Part shown: in pieces, positions 12,779-25,300 of the stretch
Numbering within the stretch: position 1 is the stretch's first letter
How the letters are laid out: every line of letters starts with the position of its first letter
NCBI RefSeq assembly: GCF_949628215.1
Contig: NC_134280.1
Span: 52,168,621-52,232,620, forward strand
Length of the DNA: 64,000 nucleotides
Direction of reading: 5' to 3'
Origin: Phalacrocorax aristotelis
Taxonomy: Eukaryota > Chordata > Aves > Suliformes > Phalacrocoracidae
The notes under the pieces: generated by a model
Told to the model about the DNA's origin: nothing
What the model saw: the letters and a program-made list of their open reading frames with translations, nothing else
The model's database searches: none
Translations under genes and position numbers: made by a program

Positions 12779-14838
12779 GTCGCCCAGTGCTTTCTCATTT
12801 ACCTGCATGTTGTTAGGCAGGGTGGAGGCAGGCTTATCCCGAGCCCCAGTCCACCAACAGCTTCTAGAACTGCCTGGAGCTCCTGCTACCACCACAAAAC
12901 ACTGCTGGTTACCAAGGAGCAAAACCTCACTGCTATCTACATCAATGCTATCACAGTTTTTCTTGTTTAAACTGAAACAGAAAAAAGGGACACATCTCTT
13001 TCCTACGCAGGTGCTTTGTTATGGGCCATGTTAGTAAAAGTTCAACACTGATCCTAAGATAAGACATCCAAAGTGGAGCAACAAAAGGAGAACCAAACTA
13101 TGAATTAAACTACACAACATTTTCACTGTATATTTTTCCACCCTTGGAAAAGGTAACATAAGCCCTAATAGTATGTCTCACAATACATATCAAATTTGCC
13201 ATTATCTTGTGTGATAGTTTTGTGTGACAACAGTTTCACAGAGGGAAGGGTTTGGCCACGTTGTGGGAATAATGAATAAATTTTATGATCTACAGTTACT
13301 GGTTTACATAAACAAGGAAAAACTTGCTTCCAGTTCTGGATTTGAGATTTTTTTTCTCAAATTTGGTATAAATCTCTGACATTTCTGGTCAGAGAATTTA
13401 TAAAACAGCATGTACATCTGTGATCTTAAAACTCAAGTTTTGGCATTACTTTTTTTTCCTTTTCCTTTTTTGACTTCTAAAGATGGCAAAAATACAAAAG
13501 CCCTAAGGACGCTCATGGAAAATGAACCTTCTGATACCAAGTCTTTAGAAAACTGATCCCTACAAACAGATGGGCCCCACCTTGCAGCAAATTAAACAAA
13601 TAAAGAATAATTTATCTTTAGGTGCAATAAGCATCATATAAAAGTTTGCCAAAGGCTGGATAATTCCATAAAGCTGGTCAAAAGAAGCCAGAAGTGATTA
13701 GAAATGAAAGGTCTCACAACACCACCCTGAGTACTCAGCTTTTAATCAGATTATCAGACAGCAGGCTTTTCTTAATTGATATAGTCTTTTATTGAATGAG
13801 GGTCTTATCTTATTGGTGAGGCCATAAAATATGAGTCACACAGAGTCAATAGGATATCTAGCACAAAGGCAATGCTATGCATTATAGAGGCTAAAGATAG
13901 TGTAGTATTGTAGGTGCTGTTCACTTAAAGGCAACTAGTGAGTATTGTGGCCCTCTTCGACCTTCAGAAAAAGCTGGCTTAACCTCATTTTAAGCGAAGT
14001 CTACTGTTCAGAATAATTCTGCTAATTGTGATTTGATATTGTAGCCTTGGCAATGCTGTGTGACATTTTGAACACAGGGCCGAGTTTCTCGTAAACAACT
14101 GTAGTTCCACTGATCTTCAGCTGCCACATAACTGAGATTTTGATTTAGCTAAGCTGAATGTATTCTCTGAACACTGAGTTCTGTGTGGTTAAACTGGCAA
14201 CCAACTCACTTATATTAGGTAAAGAAAAATTCACATTATGAATGAAGTATTTCACAGTTTTACCAAAGTTTTATCTTCACAATAACTGCCAGTCAGCTCT
14301 GGACTTATTATTTTGGAGATCTAGCTGTGGTGGCTTCTGGTTTCATACCTCAATCCTTGTATGACTTTTGTCAAGCCTTTGGCTTTGATTTCCTGCAGTG
14401 CTTAGGTACCTAACTCTTTGGTGTTGCACTCCTGCATGAAAACCAGTGCCTTAGAGTTTTCTTAGCTTCCTTTTTTTTTTTTTTCTCTATAAATTAAGAG
14501 AGAATGAGTGCATAAACAAAACCAAGGCATTCAGCTAACACTTAGGAGAATCCTAGGAAAGGCTGTTCATAAAAAAATACTTCCATACTTGTGCCATCAT
14601 CTAACTGCTAATGGTTTAAGTCAAAGAAAACAATGCACTGCGTTACCAGTCACAATGTCGGCATGCAAGTAATTTTCTTTCTGAAATTATTTTTTAAACC
14701 AAACCAAAAATCTTTAACTTGATTAAAACATCTTGTGTACATATTAGAAGTCCTTTGTTTCACTTTCAAGCCCCTAATAATGCTTTTAAAAATTGAACAA
14801 TGCAAATATAAAAGGCAGAAAGAAAGGGGATTTTTTCT

Positions 14839-14894
14839 TATCACAGAATATCTCAGGTTGGAAGGCACCCATAAGGATCATCAAGTCCAACTTA
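14839..14894 (-). mobile_element. Short CR1 3'-end fragment, minus strand
   Basis: ATCACAGAATATCTCAGGTT, then GGAAGGCACCCATAAGGATC and ATCAAGTCCAACTT, read as the reverse complement of the CR1 3' untranslated tail. Only the last 55 or so bases are present, with one terminal repeat unit. Confidence 0.7.
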
Positions 14895-17645
14895 TCGATG
14901 TTTAATTAATTGGCAGTGGTAGTTAGACACCCATCTTTCAGGAATGAATTTCAACCTGACAAATACACGCAGGGCAGAAGTGCCCAACTTCTTGATAACA
15001 GTGTGCTGGGTTTCATTGTACAACATCCCTAGCATATACAGTACACAGCTGCTGAGCTTCACTGTTTCATTACAAACACCATCAGGGGTTAGTTTACCAG
15101 ACACACTGACACTATGACCCCTCCCAACTTTCTTCTTACCTAGTTACTTAATGCAATAGTCTGGTCAGCCACATCAAGTTCAATGTTTTGTCTTGTGCCA
15201 GAAATAGTGTTAAACATTATGTCCAATAGCTAAATAACTTTTTTCTGTTAAAAGGGAGCAACAGAAGCAGGGAAATACTTCCAAGCAGCAATGCAAGAAT
15301 GACCAGAAGAACAGAAAGTATCAGATGACACAGGAAACTAATCAGCCTTAAAGATCAAACCAATTATGTTCATTATAAATTCGGAAAAGAAGCCCCCTCC
15401 CAGTCCACCCTACAAAGCATCAGCTTCAAGTAAGGTGAAAACGGCAAAAGACCATTCCACACACTACTAAAACCAACAGGCTGCAAAGGAAGCGTTCACA
15501 GTTAACATAGACGCCTCCCATCTCTAATTGTGCTATCAGAGAATCTGAATGGTCGTAGGAGAATCAGAAACCCTAAGCAAAAAGCTTCTCCCTGCTGCTG
15601 ACTTTGAGCAGCTTAAGGTTATACTAAACAAATTTCTACCCTGCTAGACAGAAGTATATCTCAACTATCACCTTACCGCCTAATGGCAATATGCACCCAT
15701 TCTGTGCATACTGCCCTCAACAGATCAGGTAGTAAAGCATTGCTTAAGTCAGCATTGACATTATTGATTAAAAGATTATGTGCAATAAAAAAAAAATAAA
15801 TCATTCAGCTAATAAGCTAAAAATTTAGTTTGAATGTTGTGTCTTAGATTTGAAAGCACCACTGTCGTTACAAAGGTACTCCAGCAAAGCTGGAAATCAC
15901 GTCCCTGTTTCATGACATATGCATATGCACTTGCACAGGAGTTAGTTGTATCACTGGGTAACTGTGTCATACTAAACACCAGTATAATAATAAATTTTAA
16001 AGAAGATTAGTTCACTTAGTCGGTGTATATGAGATAATAAATAAAGAGTACATTGTCCAAATGAGAACTGGATAATCTCAGGTTACAGAGGCTTATCTTG
16101 ATAATGAAGTACAGGTACTGAATGGCTTAGAGAATTAATACTGAAATGTAAAGTCTTATTTCTACCACACTGAGGCAACTCTGAGCCTTATCTCCATTGA
16201 CTGTGATTTACCATCTCCTGACTGCTATGTGGCACAGTTCAACCTATGCTGTAGCTCAGTGGCTTCCTATTAGGACAACTGCCATCAAACCACAACATTG
16301 CTAACAGCCTTCCAGAAAAGCAGCTCTTTATATGTTCACATAGAATGACCTAATTTCCAGGTTTCCAAGAAGGAGAATGCAGCTCAGCTTTTTAGGTATG
16401 CTGCTCAAGCTGTATGCAGATTACACTGAGACAGGTACTCAACCCACAGAACTTTATGATAGCATCTTTATGCCATCAGGGAAGCAATGGATGTGTTTTT
16501 TGGAGAATTTCAGGAAGACTTTGAGCTCATTGCCTGACTGGAAGTCACACAGCCCATGTTAATAGCCCTTGCAGTACTAAATAATACAGGTGATCCCAAG
16601 AGAAGACAAGAGCAAACAACCCATTCAATCTCTCTTTCACGTCCTCGTTCCACAGGCTTGAATTCTTCTCCCACTATTAACGGGACAAAGTGAGCCATTG
16701 CTGAAGGCTACAGCAATGGTGTAGCTAGCTCGGTTGTACAGCAGTAACCATGATGAAGTTCTAGGTTTGCTGCCTTCTCCCAGCTGGCCAACTCTGCAGC
16801 AGCAGTGAATAGTCACAAAACTCAACTTCAGGGCTGCAACTCAGACACCTGAGCTGGAATGCCACGTTCCCTCTAAAGTCAATGGAGGGAATCAAGCTTC
16901 TCGAAGGGAATATTTACAACATCAAATTTAGCATCCTGATATTTTTCTGTAGCAGTGGAACAGGCGGGCTACAGCTACACGAACACAGGCTCCCAGGTGC
17001 CCTTCACAAGTATTTGTCATCGCCTATGGTTGCAGAGGTAGAAGTGCACAAATTCCCTATTCATGCCTCTTAGGTATCCTGGGCCATTTAAAGGGCCACG
17101 AGGCTTTTTTGTTGGCACTGTGTTCAGGCAACTGAATCCTGCTTCTGGGGTTGAAAGAAGGATGTCCAAAACCATGTGCCTGGGAGTCCCCAGTTCTCCC
17201 AGATGCAAAAAGATAACAAAGTGCTGAGGGAGAAAACATTTGTCTGCATTCGTAAGTAACAACTCCTCATGTAGTTTTCTTGAGTGATAACAGGTTCCAC
17301 TTTCAGCCCTATTTGGAACAGAGACAGGGCACAAGAATGTACAAGAGAAAAATATAATGTGATGCATTATCTAGGATCATAAAAATGATGCGTCATCCAC
17401 CTAAGCCCAATCTCATCTGACCCACTGTCAGCAGAGCCCATGGAAAATACCAGCTCCTGTTTTCAAGCCATATAGACAATAGCAGCCTAAATTTCCAAGC
17501 CTTAGTTATTGGCAGTCACAGGTACAGAGTAATTAAACAGATACATCAAGACATAATTTTTTTTAGTTCATTTGTCAATAATTAAAAGGAAGCATTCTTG
17601 AAGAACAAAACAGGCACTACCATTTTTCAGAATAGTAACATGATG

Positions 17646-18812
17646 TCATAGAATCATAGACTCATAGAATTGTTGAGGTTGGAAAAGACCCTTAAGATCA
17701 TTGAGTCCAACCGCTAACCTGTCACTGCCAAGTGCACCACCAAACCATATCCTCAAGCACCACATCTACCCTTCTTTTAAATACCTCCAGGGATGGAGAC
17801 TCCACCACCTCCCTGGGCAGCCTGTTCCAATGTTTGACAACCCTTTCAGTGAAGAATTTTTCCTAATATCCAACCTAAACTTCCCCTGGCGCAGCTTGAG
17901 GCCATTTCCTCTCATCCTATCGCTTGTTACTAGGGAGAAGAGACCGACCCCTGCCTCGCTACAACCTCCTTTCAGGTAGTTGTAGAGAGCAATAGGGTCT
18001 CTCCTCAGCCTCCTCTTCTCCAGGCTAAACAACCCCAGCTCCTTCAGCCGCTCCTCATAAGACCTGTTCTCTAGACCCTTCACCAACTTTGTTGCCCTTC
18101 TCTGGACACGCTCCAGCACCTCAATGTCCTTCTTGTAGTGAGGGGCCCAAAACTGAACACAGTACTCGAGGTGCGGCCTCACCAGTGCCGAGTACAGGGG
18201 CACGATCACCTCCCTACTCCTGCTGGCCACACTATTCCTGATACAAGCCAGGATGCCATTGGCCTTCTTGACCACCTGGGCACACTGCTGGCTCATGTTC
18301 AGATGGCTGTCATCCAACACCCCCAGGTCCTTTTCCTCCAGGCAGCTCTCCAGCTACTCCTCCCCAAGACTGTAGCGTTACATGGGGTTGTTGTGACCCA
18401 AGTGCAGGACCCAGCACTTAGCCTTGTTGAATCTCATACCGTTGGCTCCAGCCCAACGATGCAGCCTGTCCAGTTCCTCTGTAGGGCCTTCCTGCCCTCC
18501 AGCAGATCGACATTTCCACCCAGCTTGGTGTCCTCTGCAAACTTACTGAGGGTGACCTCAATCCTCTCATCCAGATCATCAGTGAAGATATTGAACAAGA
18601 CCAGCCCCAACACTGAGCCCTGGGGAACCCAGCTCATGACTGGCCGCCAACTGGATTTGACTCCATCCACCACCACTCTCTGGGCTCGGCTGTCCAGCCA
18701 GTTTTTAACACAACGCAGAGTGCACTTGCCCAAGCCGTGAGCAGCCAGCTTCTCCAGGATAATATTGTGGGAGACAGTCCTTCCAACATGCTTGCTAAGA
18801 TAAGATGCATAC
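17646..18812 (-). mobile_element. CR1 LINE, 5'-truncated, minus strand
   Basis: The element starts on its 3' side with the octamer-type tail (CATAGAATCATAGACTCATA) and extends back about 1.15 kb. Its minus-strand frames encode the C-terminal half of the CR1 reverse transcriptase. One block, 18814-18434, keeps [15 protein letters not shown] and DTKLGG; another, 18320-17766, keeps [28 protein letters not shown] and EKRRLRRD. The blocks are split by stops and a frame change, and the first catalytic aspartate of FADD reads as E (FAED). It is a dead copy, but less worn than the 11.4-kb fragment. Confidence 0.93.
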
Positions 18813-19582
18813 AAAATATAAATTATTGCTGCTTAAAATTTGGCACAATATTGGTCCATAATAAAGTTAACAATTGCTTTGTTCCAGTCGTACCCTTTGC
18901 GGGATAGCGGAACCACAGGTCAGAACTCCACACTTGCTTTGCAGCTATGCTGCGTGTCAGTCACTCATTCATTCACCAGTCACACCAGAGTTAACTCGGC
19001 TCACTCATACTTAATTATCAATTTTACAAGGCCTGATGGGTATATCTAAATTAAATGTCGACAAGCCAGTATCCGAGTTCAGTATCAACAAATCCATACC
19101 ACCAGAAGCACAAAACTTATGCAGGTTACATAAATGTCCCAATACCAGAAAGCACATTATTGCAGAAGTACAAGGCTTAACCTGTGCCTGTACCAATGTA
19201 CTAAGTACCAGAGTACACCACTCACAGCGAGTGTGCCTGAAACCAGAAATACAAATGCTGATAAAAGTTTTGTACCAATACAGAACAACCAAAGTACACT
19301 ATCCATGATGAGCATGCACCACCAAATGTATACCCTCAGGCACTAGTAGCCTGGTATACAGCACCCATCGTAGGACATCTCCTATGGCTTACAATAACCC
19401 TCAAAATGACCGGTCCCAAATTCCCAAACAGAAAACCCAAAATTTAAAGAATACCTTTATTCCTTTAGATGGTCCTTGTCTGCTCCCACAGTGACCCGAC
19501 TGAGGTGAGGAGTCCCTCCGGGAAATCCTGGGAGTACCCTAGGGAGTCCTGTTCTCAGTGGGTCCCATCTGGGGTGCCAAAC
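18813..19582 (-). mobile_element. Probable endogenous retrovirus internal (leader) remnant, minus strand
   Basis: Read on the minus strand, this DNA follows directly from the LTR at 19583-19852. Three bases after the LTR end comes TGGCACCCCAGATGGGAC (plus strand 19562-19579), where a tRNA primer-binding site is expected. The next several hundred bases would be leader and possibly early gag sequence. The frames are short and broken and I recognise no gag or pol motif. The inner boundary near the CR1 at 18.81 kb is uncertain. I could not decide which tRNA would prime it. Confidence 0.55.
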
Positions 19583-19852
19583 TGTCGTGATTTCAGCTTT
19601 TCACAGCATCAATTGTTTTATGGCATTATACTTGCTGCACTAGAAGGTGCAGCAAGAGGAGGAATCCTGCTCTTTGTATTATACCTTACTGGAAGGTATT
19701 AGGTGTACAAGCAGAGTGAGTTTCCAAGGTCTTTGAAATCTTTGATTTGGGCAGGTATGTCAATGGCTCATACCTGCTGAGTGTGAACCCTCATCTCAAG
19801 TACAAGCCCACTCCCTATACAGCCTGGAAAACCTCTTCTATAACCCCTGACA
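19583..19852 (-). mobile_element. Endogenous retrovirus LTR, minus strand
   Basis: On the minus strand this 270-base block begins TGTCAGGGG and ends CACGACA, giving TG...CA ends with a short TGTC/GACA inverted repeat. A TATA-like TATAATACAAAG lies inside. The primer-binding-site-like sequence immediately downstream makes this the 5' LTR. A matching 3' LTR was not found in the window, so the provirus is truncated or was interrupted, probably by the neighbouring CR1 or by deletion. Confidence 0.65.
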
Positions 19853-21734
19853 GGACTGCAATACTATCCGTGGTCTATTAAATTATCCCATGAAACCATA
19901 AATAAATTGTGTCTACATCAACAAAGTTTGCAAAATGAAATGTTAAACAATCATTCATGGAAAGCAAGCTGGCAAGCAATATCTTTTCCCTTCTCTTATA
20001 TCAAGAATGTAAGAATATACAGTGTTCCATTCTTTGAACCTGTTTTTATCATGAACCTGTTTATCAGGAAATAAACCAAATTGATGTAAGTTTCTATTAT
20101 TTGGTGTATATTAGAATTTGCACCGTTAGGTAGCTAGGAGATGCTACAGTGGTCTAACAAATTCAACATCCTGGTGCAAAAAATCTCATATCAGCTAAGT
20201 AGAAAATAGCTCAACCACACTGTAAGTTTCTAATTCCTGTCAATTAATAGTTAGCAGATGTTCTGAAATACGATGTATATAGCTTGCCCAGCAGAACTGA
20301 AGACATATTTATTGTCCGTATAACTGAGCAATTAATGACTTTCTGAATTCTACCTTACTTGTAGGCCTGTCTTTTCTACCATTACAAACATTTTCCAAAT
20401 CATATCTGACTCCTTCATATGAGAGGGAACATTCAGCTGGCCACTAATGCTTTAAATTCTCTGTGTTGGTGAATAAAATGCAGTGTTTTCTTTTAGACTG
20501 ACCCCTGTAAGTATATTTTTAAAAGGAGGGAGTCACATTTCATGGTTTTATAATTTGTCACCAGCTTGTTATTTTTCCCTTATCTGTGTTTATTTTCTTC
20601 TTTATGAAAAAAGATCTCATGAGCTCCATATAGCCACTCTGTGAAAACACCTTCTGATATGACGACAAGGCAATGGACTTGTTCTTGGAATGATAAGAAT
20701 CTACTGTATCATTAGAAATGCCAGTAACATAAAATAAGTACAGGATTCCCATCTCTATGTGAAATGCAATGGTTTCTTAAAGATCAGTCTAACAATTTTC
20801 CACCAAAATGCAGTAGCTTCAGCTTTTAGAAACCTATTCACATTTCAGTGAGGGCTTTAATCCTTTGTTCATGTATATCATCATGGGTCAACTTGGTGTT
20901 GGACCTGACTATGAACTTTTCTCTTCACTAAAATAAAGCCTGAAATCCAGTGTCAGGCATGAACACTGCAAGAACCTCAAGCTTGAAACTAACATGAAGT
21001 AGTAAAATGAACATTCTCATTACAGAAAAATAATTTCCTCTTGTTTTCAGGTCAGCTTGCAGTTAAGTTAAAGAACTCAAGCAAATAAATAAAGAAAAAG
21101 TCACAGTAAATGACTGGGAATGAGAACTGCTCATTTGAAAACCGCTGTATTATTGAGTTGGTATGTTTTACCACATCTGCAGCCACTAGAAAAAACTACA
21201 GAATGTGCACTGTAAAGCAAAGTGGATCTCTAGAAAATACCTCCCTATTTGCTACCTCACATCTCATGCACTTTATAATGAAAACCACCCAAACTTTTCT
21301 GAGTAAAGCAGTGTATGCCTTTTTACTAAGAGTGATTCAGAGCAACAAGCTGTTGTAAGAATCTATAGAATCTCATTTTTACATTGCTTCAAATATTTGC
21401 TCATACTTTGATCAAAAAGAAATGGGGATTTCCGGGCAGAGAGATACTGCAATAAAGAAGACTGTGTTTAATGGTCCAGTGTGTTTGTCACCTGGATGAA
21501 ATCCACCCATGGATTTGAAAAACCCTTAATTACAGTTCAGTAAAGACTAATAGGGCTCTGCAGGCCAACAAATGTTGGCAGCTGGGCAGTCTGCCAAAAA
21601 ATTCAACACAGAACAGAAAAAAATTTTTTTAAAAAAATATGTATTGGCAAGTTAATTATTCCACATCCCTGGTGCCATGAACCTGGGAAGTGAGATGTTA
21701 GTTCTTCCCTTACAAGAAATCTGAGCTTCTACAC
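19853..21734. other. Intergenic, no supported gene
   Basis: Unremarkable AT-rich sequence. The longest open frames are under 85 codons and resemble nothing known. No repeat family was recognised. Confidence 0.6.
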
Positions 21735-22389
21735 CCTCATGTTCATTGTACTCACAGCCCAGAAAGCCAACCATATCCTGGGCTGCATCAAAAGATACAA
21801 GGCCTGCAGGTCAAGGGAGGTCATTCTTTCCCTCTATTCCGTGTTGGTGAGACCCCACCTGGAGTTCTTCATGTTGCTCTGGAGCCCTCAGCATAGGAAA
21901 GATATGGACCCATTGGAGTGGGTCCAGAGGAGGGACACAAAAATGGTCAGAGGGATGGAACATCTCTCCCATGAGGGCAAGCTGAAAGATTTGGGGTTCT
22001 TTAGCCTGGAGAAGAGAAGGCTGCAGGGAGACCTTATTGCAACCTTTCAGTATTTAAATGGGACTTATGAGACAGATGGGGACAAGCTTTTTAGTAGGGC
22101 CTGTAGTGATAGGACAGGGGCTAATGGTTGTAAACTAAAAGAGGGTAGATTTAGGCTAGATATAAGGAAGAAATTTTCTGTGATGAAGATGGTGAAACAC
22201 AAGAACAGGTTGCCCAGAGAGGTGGAAGATGCCCCATCCCTGGAAATATTCAAGGTCAGGATGGACGGGGCTCTGAGCAACATGCCCTAGTTGAAGATGT
22301 CCCTGCTCATTGCGGGGGGCTTGGACTAGATGACCTTTAAAGGCCCCTTCCAATCCAAACCATTCGATGATTCTATGATTCTGTGATTC
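21735..22389 (+). mobile_element. CR1 LINE 3' fragment, plus strand
   Basis: The open frame 21739-22290 (183 codons) is the C-terminal part of CR1 ORF2, with RPHLEFFMLLWSPQHRKDMD, WVQRRDTKM, EKRRLQGDLIA and RFRLDIRKKF. It is followed by the typical 3' tail (GACTAGATGACCTTTAAAGG, then CCCCTTCCAATCC) and the terminal units GATTCTATGATTCTGTGATT. The 3' end is complete and the 5' end truncated. The surviving frame suggests a fairly young copy, but it lacks the catalytic RT core, so it is not functional. Confidence 0.95.
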
Positions 22390-25300
22390 CTAAGTCAGGG
22401 TTTTAATTGCCCACTCATGTTGCATATATGCCAGCTTACTCCCAGGCTCTTTTTGGAAACAAACTAACTCCACCCAGGATGAAACCTGGATTTGGCGGAT
22501 ACCTCCATTTGGGAACCTCCCTCCCAAGGCAGAACGGAGAAGCCCATGTTAGGACCAGCTACCGCTGAACTGCATGGTCCTTTATCATTATCCAACCATA
22601 TCTTAAATCATCAGATGTCCTAGTCCCATGAACAAGGTTCACAACTCAAGTGTTTGGCATCATGCTTTAAGAAACCCCTCTCCTTTCTCATTGATTTGTA
22701 CACTTTAGACTGAAAAAGACCCAAACCAATCACAGAATAATTAACTTTTATTGCCACAGAAGTCCCACATAACACCCAGAGGAAATCCAGGTCAAGAGCT
22801 TCTCAACATGAATGTGGCCAGTCTGCTCCAGAGGAAAATAGCCTTGGCAGTCAGAAATTGTTTGGATGTCTTTAGCTGTGACGTCATAGTACGATGTTTA
22901 TGTCTACAAACTAATTTCATTCTCCTCTGTAATAATCACACAGCTAAAACTTGGCATTTCATATTAGCTTTTGATTTTCTAAAGTGAAATACTTTACTTT
23001 TTTATATAATCTCTACAGCTTTAAATATGCACACATACACATGCATATACAAGTCTATAAAAAATTAGATGTCTGAACTTGTTTGACACTGAAGTCCAAC
23101 ATACTTTCATTCCTTCAAACATACTTAGAAAATATTCTTTGGAATGTTTCAGATGATCAGATTTTTGTTGCCTCCTTTGACTTCTTTCCCTTCCTTTCTG
23201 CATTGACAGGCCCTTTTTCTCTTTAGGACAAATAAAATAATAATAAGACAGAGGGTCTTTTACTTTCATATTTTCACTTGTACTTTTGGATTTACATCTT
23301 GTTACTTTTCTGCTCGGTGTTGGCATACTGATGTGGCACAGAAGGGAAGATTCACTTTCCTTTTGAAAGTTCTGATAAGTGGAAAATGGAAAAATCAGAA
23401 AAAGAAACTACGCCACATAAAATTAATTTTAGAATAATCAGTGGAAAAGGGCTTAAAAACTTATTACAATGGAATTAAAGTAACTGAAATTTTTTTATAT
23501 TTTGGTAGAAAACTGGAACTAACTCTGTTTTCAGACAAGACCAGCCCCCTTTTTTAATTTTGCTCTGTGGGGCTGCTGCCTAAGAGATGGATATGTTGAG
23601 TTGTTGTTCACAAGACTCTGCAATATTGGCAGCTGTGGAGGTCAGATCCCAGCTACGGGACATATTCAGTCTGCCCACCAGTTGCGGCAGCCCTCATCTG
23701 GTGTCATGTGATCATGCACATGAGGAGAATTAATTCCAGCACTGCTGTGCATGCCTTTAACCAGGCTGTATAGCTCACCATTTGTTTATACAGGAGAAAG
23801 CATTAGGCGGTGTGAGCATCACTTACTTCCTGCACAGCTGCTCCTCATCTCTTCAAGGGAATGGAGCCAAATAGGAACAACTGTGAATATGGACTGTGCC
23901 AACAGGATGCAAGTGGCCCACCTCCAGGGACACCATTTGTTTTTTTGCAGGGAGCTGATGTATAGTCGGTATTACCATAAAGGTATATGGCTTGCCACTG
24001 GCCATGGGTGCAGACAAGCTGACCAGCTGACCAACCCCAAAGGTTCTGAGTACTGACACCAGCCATGCAGAATTGTATCCTGTAGTCTCCCAGAAGATTT
24101 ACACCTCCTTGTTAAACCTGAGTGATAGGTACTTTCTGTTGGTGGGCATGCCCAAGGGTATCAATACAAGGATTTTTACTGACTGCTTGGATCGAACCTC
24201 TAAAGGCATCACAAAAGTGACGTGTTTGCTGCTTTGGGATAAATAAGAATAAGTAAAAGTCCTATTACTGGCTTTCCCAAAGCCTCTCTCTCTGGAACAA
24301 GTCAAGTCAATACTTTCAGGAGGTGATTTTATATAGCTGGTTAAAAAAAAGAAGAAAACTCATGAAAACATTTATCTTCTTTTTGTGGCCACAGATATCT
24401 ATTTCTTATAATACATTTTATATGTTGTCAGACATACAGACTTTTAAGAACGGAACTGGGAGCTTGATTTGGGGCACAAGGGAAAGATCTGGAAAACGCT
24501 AACTGTTCTGTTCAAAGTGTGGTGGGCTCATCACCTTCTCTAACTATACCATTTGATCCTGTGAAGGGCACCATGTAGCTTGTCCTCCCTCATACGACTT
24601 TCCCAAGCAGGTGTTTTCTCTGACACATCTGAGTGCAGACCATTATTGTCAATACTCTCCCCTTGTTACTAGGAAGAGGCTGAATGGGCACACAAAAAGT
24701 AGCCTGAGTTGCATTTCTCTTTCACCATATCACTCACTTGGTCAGACTATGCTGTGAGAGACAGACAGTGTGGGTAATAAAACCATGTAAGTAGCGAAAG
24801 GAAGTTCAGGGGGTGGGACTTGAGGGGAGAAAACCCAGGCTGGTTTTTTTATGAGTTCATCTAGCCAGGGGCATCAGATAAGCATAATCACTGTCAGAGA
24901 TTTGTTGAGTTGGAACATCACCCAGACTTGGTTTTTGGCACCAGTACAGGAAGAAGTCAGATTGTCTGACTCAGTAACTTTGAATGGGTTACTATTTCTC
25001 TGGTTATTAACTTGCATCTGAGAGCTGCAAAATCAGTAAATTGTTAGTATATCTGGGTCTGAACTCAGCAAGCTTGACTTGCTCATCCAGTTACTTTTGC
25101 ACGTGCTTTGACATCAACTTTAGCAAGGAAGAGGATTTGAACCAGGAACTCCTATAAATAATTTTCCTTTGAGATCAGATTAGTAAGTCAGAAATGCCAA
25201 GTGATAAGAGAAGGCTTTCCTTCACAGACTTCCTTTAGCAGTCCTGAACCAATGACATCAGGAGAACCCAGGCCTTCATATCCACCCAAAGAGGTAGAAA

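Larger units (their letters stand above)
11698..17645. other. Intergenic, no supported gene
   Basis: An A-rich tract lies at 12744-12778 and a T14 run at 14471-14484. A short CR1 remnant is listed at 14839. Open frames on both strands are short and unrelated to anything I know. No RNA gene was recognised. Confidence 0.6.

Noticed and set aside
12680..13034. Poly-lysine and poly-phenylalanine frames on both strands
   Set aside because: They are caused by the A-rich tract at 12744-12778.
18138..18740. 200-codon plus-strand open frame
   Set aside because: It is the antisense of the minus-strand CR1 copy and has no features of its own.
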